This document shows, piece by piece, positions 6,666-7,277 of a stretch of 7,277 nt of DNA (position 1 is its first letter; every line of letters begins with the position of its first letter). The DNA is taken from NCBI GenBank assembly GCA_018224315.1, contig JAGTVF010000154.1, positions 1 to 7,277 of the forward strand, given 5' to 3'. A model generated the notes under the pieces. It did no database searches. It saw only the letters and a program-made list of their open reading frames with translations, and was not told the origin of the DNA. The position numbers and the translations under genes were made by a program. Source of the DNA: Desulfobacterales bacterium (lineage in GTDB: Bacteria > Desulfobacterota > Desulfobacteria > Desulfobacterales > Desulfosalsimonadaceae).

Positions 6666-6698
6666 GCGGTTTTCCGCTGCCGGCTTTACAAAACCGGC
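6666..6698 (+). other. Two adjacent leader hairpins upstream of nifU
   Basis: GCGG-TTTT-CCGC (6666-6677) is a tight 4 bp stem. One base later GCCGG (6679-6683) and CCGGC (6694-6698) form a second stem, extendable past one C-A mismatch by TTT/AAA. It is followed by TTTATGATTATT. Terminator-like, but the T run is broken. It may be an attenuator or simply a structured leader. No known riboswitch is recognised. Confidence 0.35.
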
Positions 6699-6752
6699 TT
6701 TATGATTATTCTAAAAGAGCACGGATAACCATACACTACGGAGGAAAAGCAT

Positions 6753-7271
6753 ATGTATAACCAAGTTGTCATGGATCATTTTAAAAATCCGAGAAATGTG
6801 GGGGTCATTGATAATCCCGATGGGGTGGGCGAAGTTGGCAATCCCCTGTGCGGGGACATGATGACCATTTATCTGAAAATCGATGAGAATGAGAAGCGGA
6901 TTTCAGATATAAAGTTTCAAACCTTTGGCTGCGGCTCGGCCATTGCGGTTTCGAGCATGCTCACGGAAATGGCCAGGGGAAAAACCCTGGATGAGGCCAG
7001 AAAGATCAGCAACAAGGATGTGGCCAAAGCCCTTGAAGGGCTGCCCAAAAACAAACTGCACTGCTCCAACCTCGGGGCGGATGCACTGCACATGGCCATT
7101 CAGAATTATGATGACAAAAAGGCCGGCATCGTGCGCCCCAAAGAGGAAAGAGAGGAGAAACACGAGCATGGCGACGGTGAAACCTGCTATTGTCCCTATT
7201 GTGACGTGGAACTCGATGAGAAAGCCAGCTTCTGCGAGGCCTGTCAGCGGGATCTGACCGAGGAGCATTAA
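6753..7271 (+). CDS. nifU: NifU/IscU-type Fe-S cluster scaffold with C-terminal zinc ribbon
   Basis: Scaffold on which [2Fe-2S] or [4Fe-4S] clusters are built from cysteine-derived sulfur (supplied by NifS/IscS) before transfer to apoproteins in the cytoplasm. The N-terminal domain (1-about 126) has the three cluster cysteines C33 (GNPLCGDMM), C60 (FGCGSAIAVSS) and C104 (LHCSNLGADAL), plus the conserved D35. It closely matches the clostridial-type NifU family in wording and length. Unlike the usual protein of about 120-150 residues, it continues through a charged linker (KEEREEKHEHGDGE, 130-143) into a zinc-ribbon-like module: C147-x2-C150 and C161-x2-C164, with C145 nearby. It lacks NifU's ferredoxin-like and Nfu domains. 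ATG at 6753 is preceded by GGAGG (6740-6744), eight bases upstream. No cysteine desulfurase gene is in view; one could lie beyond the window. The stop ends six bases before the window edge. Confidence 0.95.
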   Translation: MYNQVVMDHFKNPRNVGVIDNPDGVGEVGNPLCGDMMTIYLKIDENEKRISDIKFQTFGCGSAIAVSSMLTEMARGKTLDEARKISNKDVAKALEGLPKNKLHCSNLGADALHMAIQNYDDKKAGIVRPKEEREEKHEHGDGETCYCPYCDVELDEKASFCEACQRDLTEEH

Positions 7272-7277
7272 AAACAC

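Noticed and set aside
6685..6712. Alternative nifU promoter TTTACA, 16 bp, TATTCT
   Set aside because: The -10 matches only 4 of 6 and the -35 lies inside a hairpin; the 6590-6618 pair has better elements and ideal spacing. It could still be a secondary start.
1..7277. Defence system, CRISPR array, tRNA or rRNA genes
   Set aside because: No regularly spaced repeats, no cloverleaf or rRNA-like sequence, and no nuclease, helicase or toxin-antitoxin pair were seen. The cyclases are membrane receptor types without CBASS or Pycsar effectors nearby.

Overview
The window is a GC-rich bacterial stretch with six genes, no RNA genes, no CRISPR array and no complete mobile element. The gene set is a 6TM-HAMP cyclase, a Cache-HAMP cyclase, a cobalamin-type radical SAM enzyme, a lone GAF protein and a clostridial-type NifU scaffold. 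Together these suggest an anaerobic, probably sulfate-reducing Desulfobacterota (Desulfobacterales-like) genome. That placement rests on gene style alone and is moderate to low in confidence.

Left block, 1-3281, + strand: two class III nucleotide cyclases overlap by 8 bp and are probably translationally coupled. The first has a six-helix membrane anchor. The second has a large extracytoplasmic Cache-like sensor between two membrane helices. Both have HAMP domains and the same FGRYV linker before the catalytic domain. Both keep the metal-binding aspartates and the transition-state Asn/Arg pair. Both lack the usual adenine-selecting Lys and Thr/Asp, so the product (cAMP, cGMP or other) cannot be read from sequence.

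Middle block, 3248-5794, - strand: a B12-binding-type radical SAM protein is followed, after a 120 bp gap holding a small hairpin, by a YihG-type lysophosphatidate acyltransferase. The acyltransferase stop lies inside the 3' end of the second cyclase, giving a 34 bp convergent overlap.

Right block, 5795-7277: a stand-alone GAF protein (- strand) is flanked on both sides by related GGGGTCAG palindromes and has a nine-G tract as its ribosome binding region. A 248 bp divergent intergenic region separates it from a NifU/IscU-type Fe-S scaffold gene (+ strand). That scaffold carries an extra C-terminal zinc ribbon and is preceded by a good sigma-70-like promoter and a structured leader of about 127 nt.

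Functionally the window joins second-messenger signalling, membrane lipid acylation, an unassigned radical SAM modification and Fe-S cluster assembly. Nothing shows that they form one pathway. The less ordinary points are the paired cyclases with non-standard selectivity residues, the GAF gene's palindrome and G-tract setting, and the NifU-zinc ribbon fusion.
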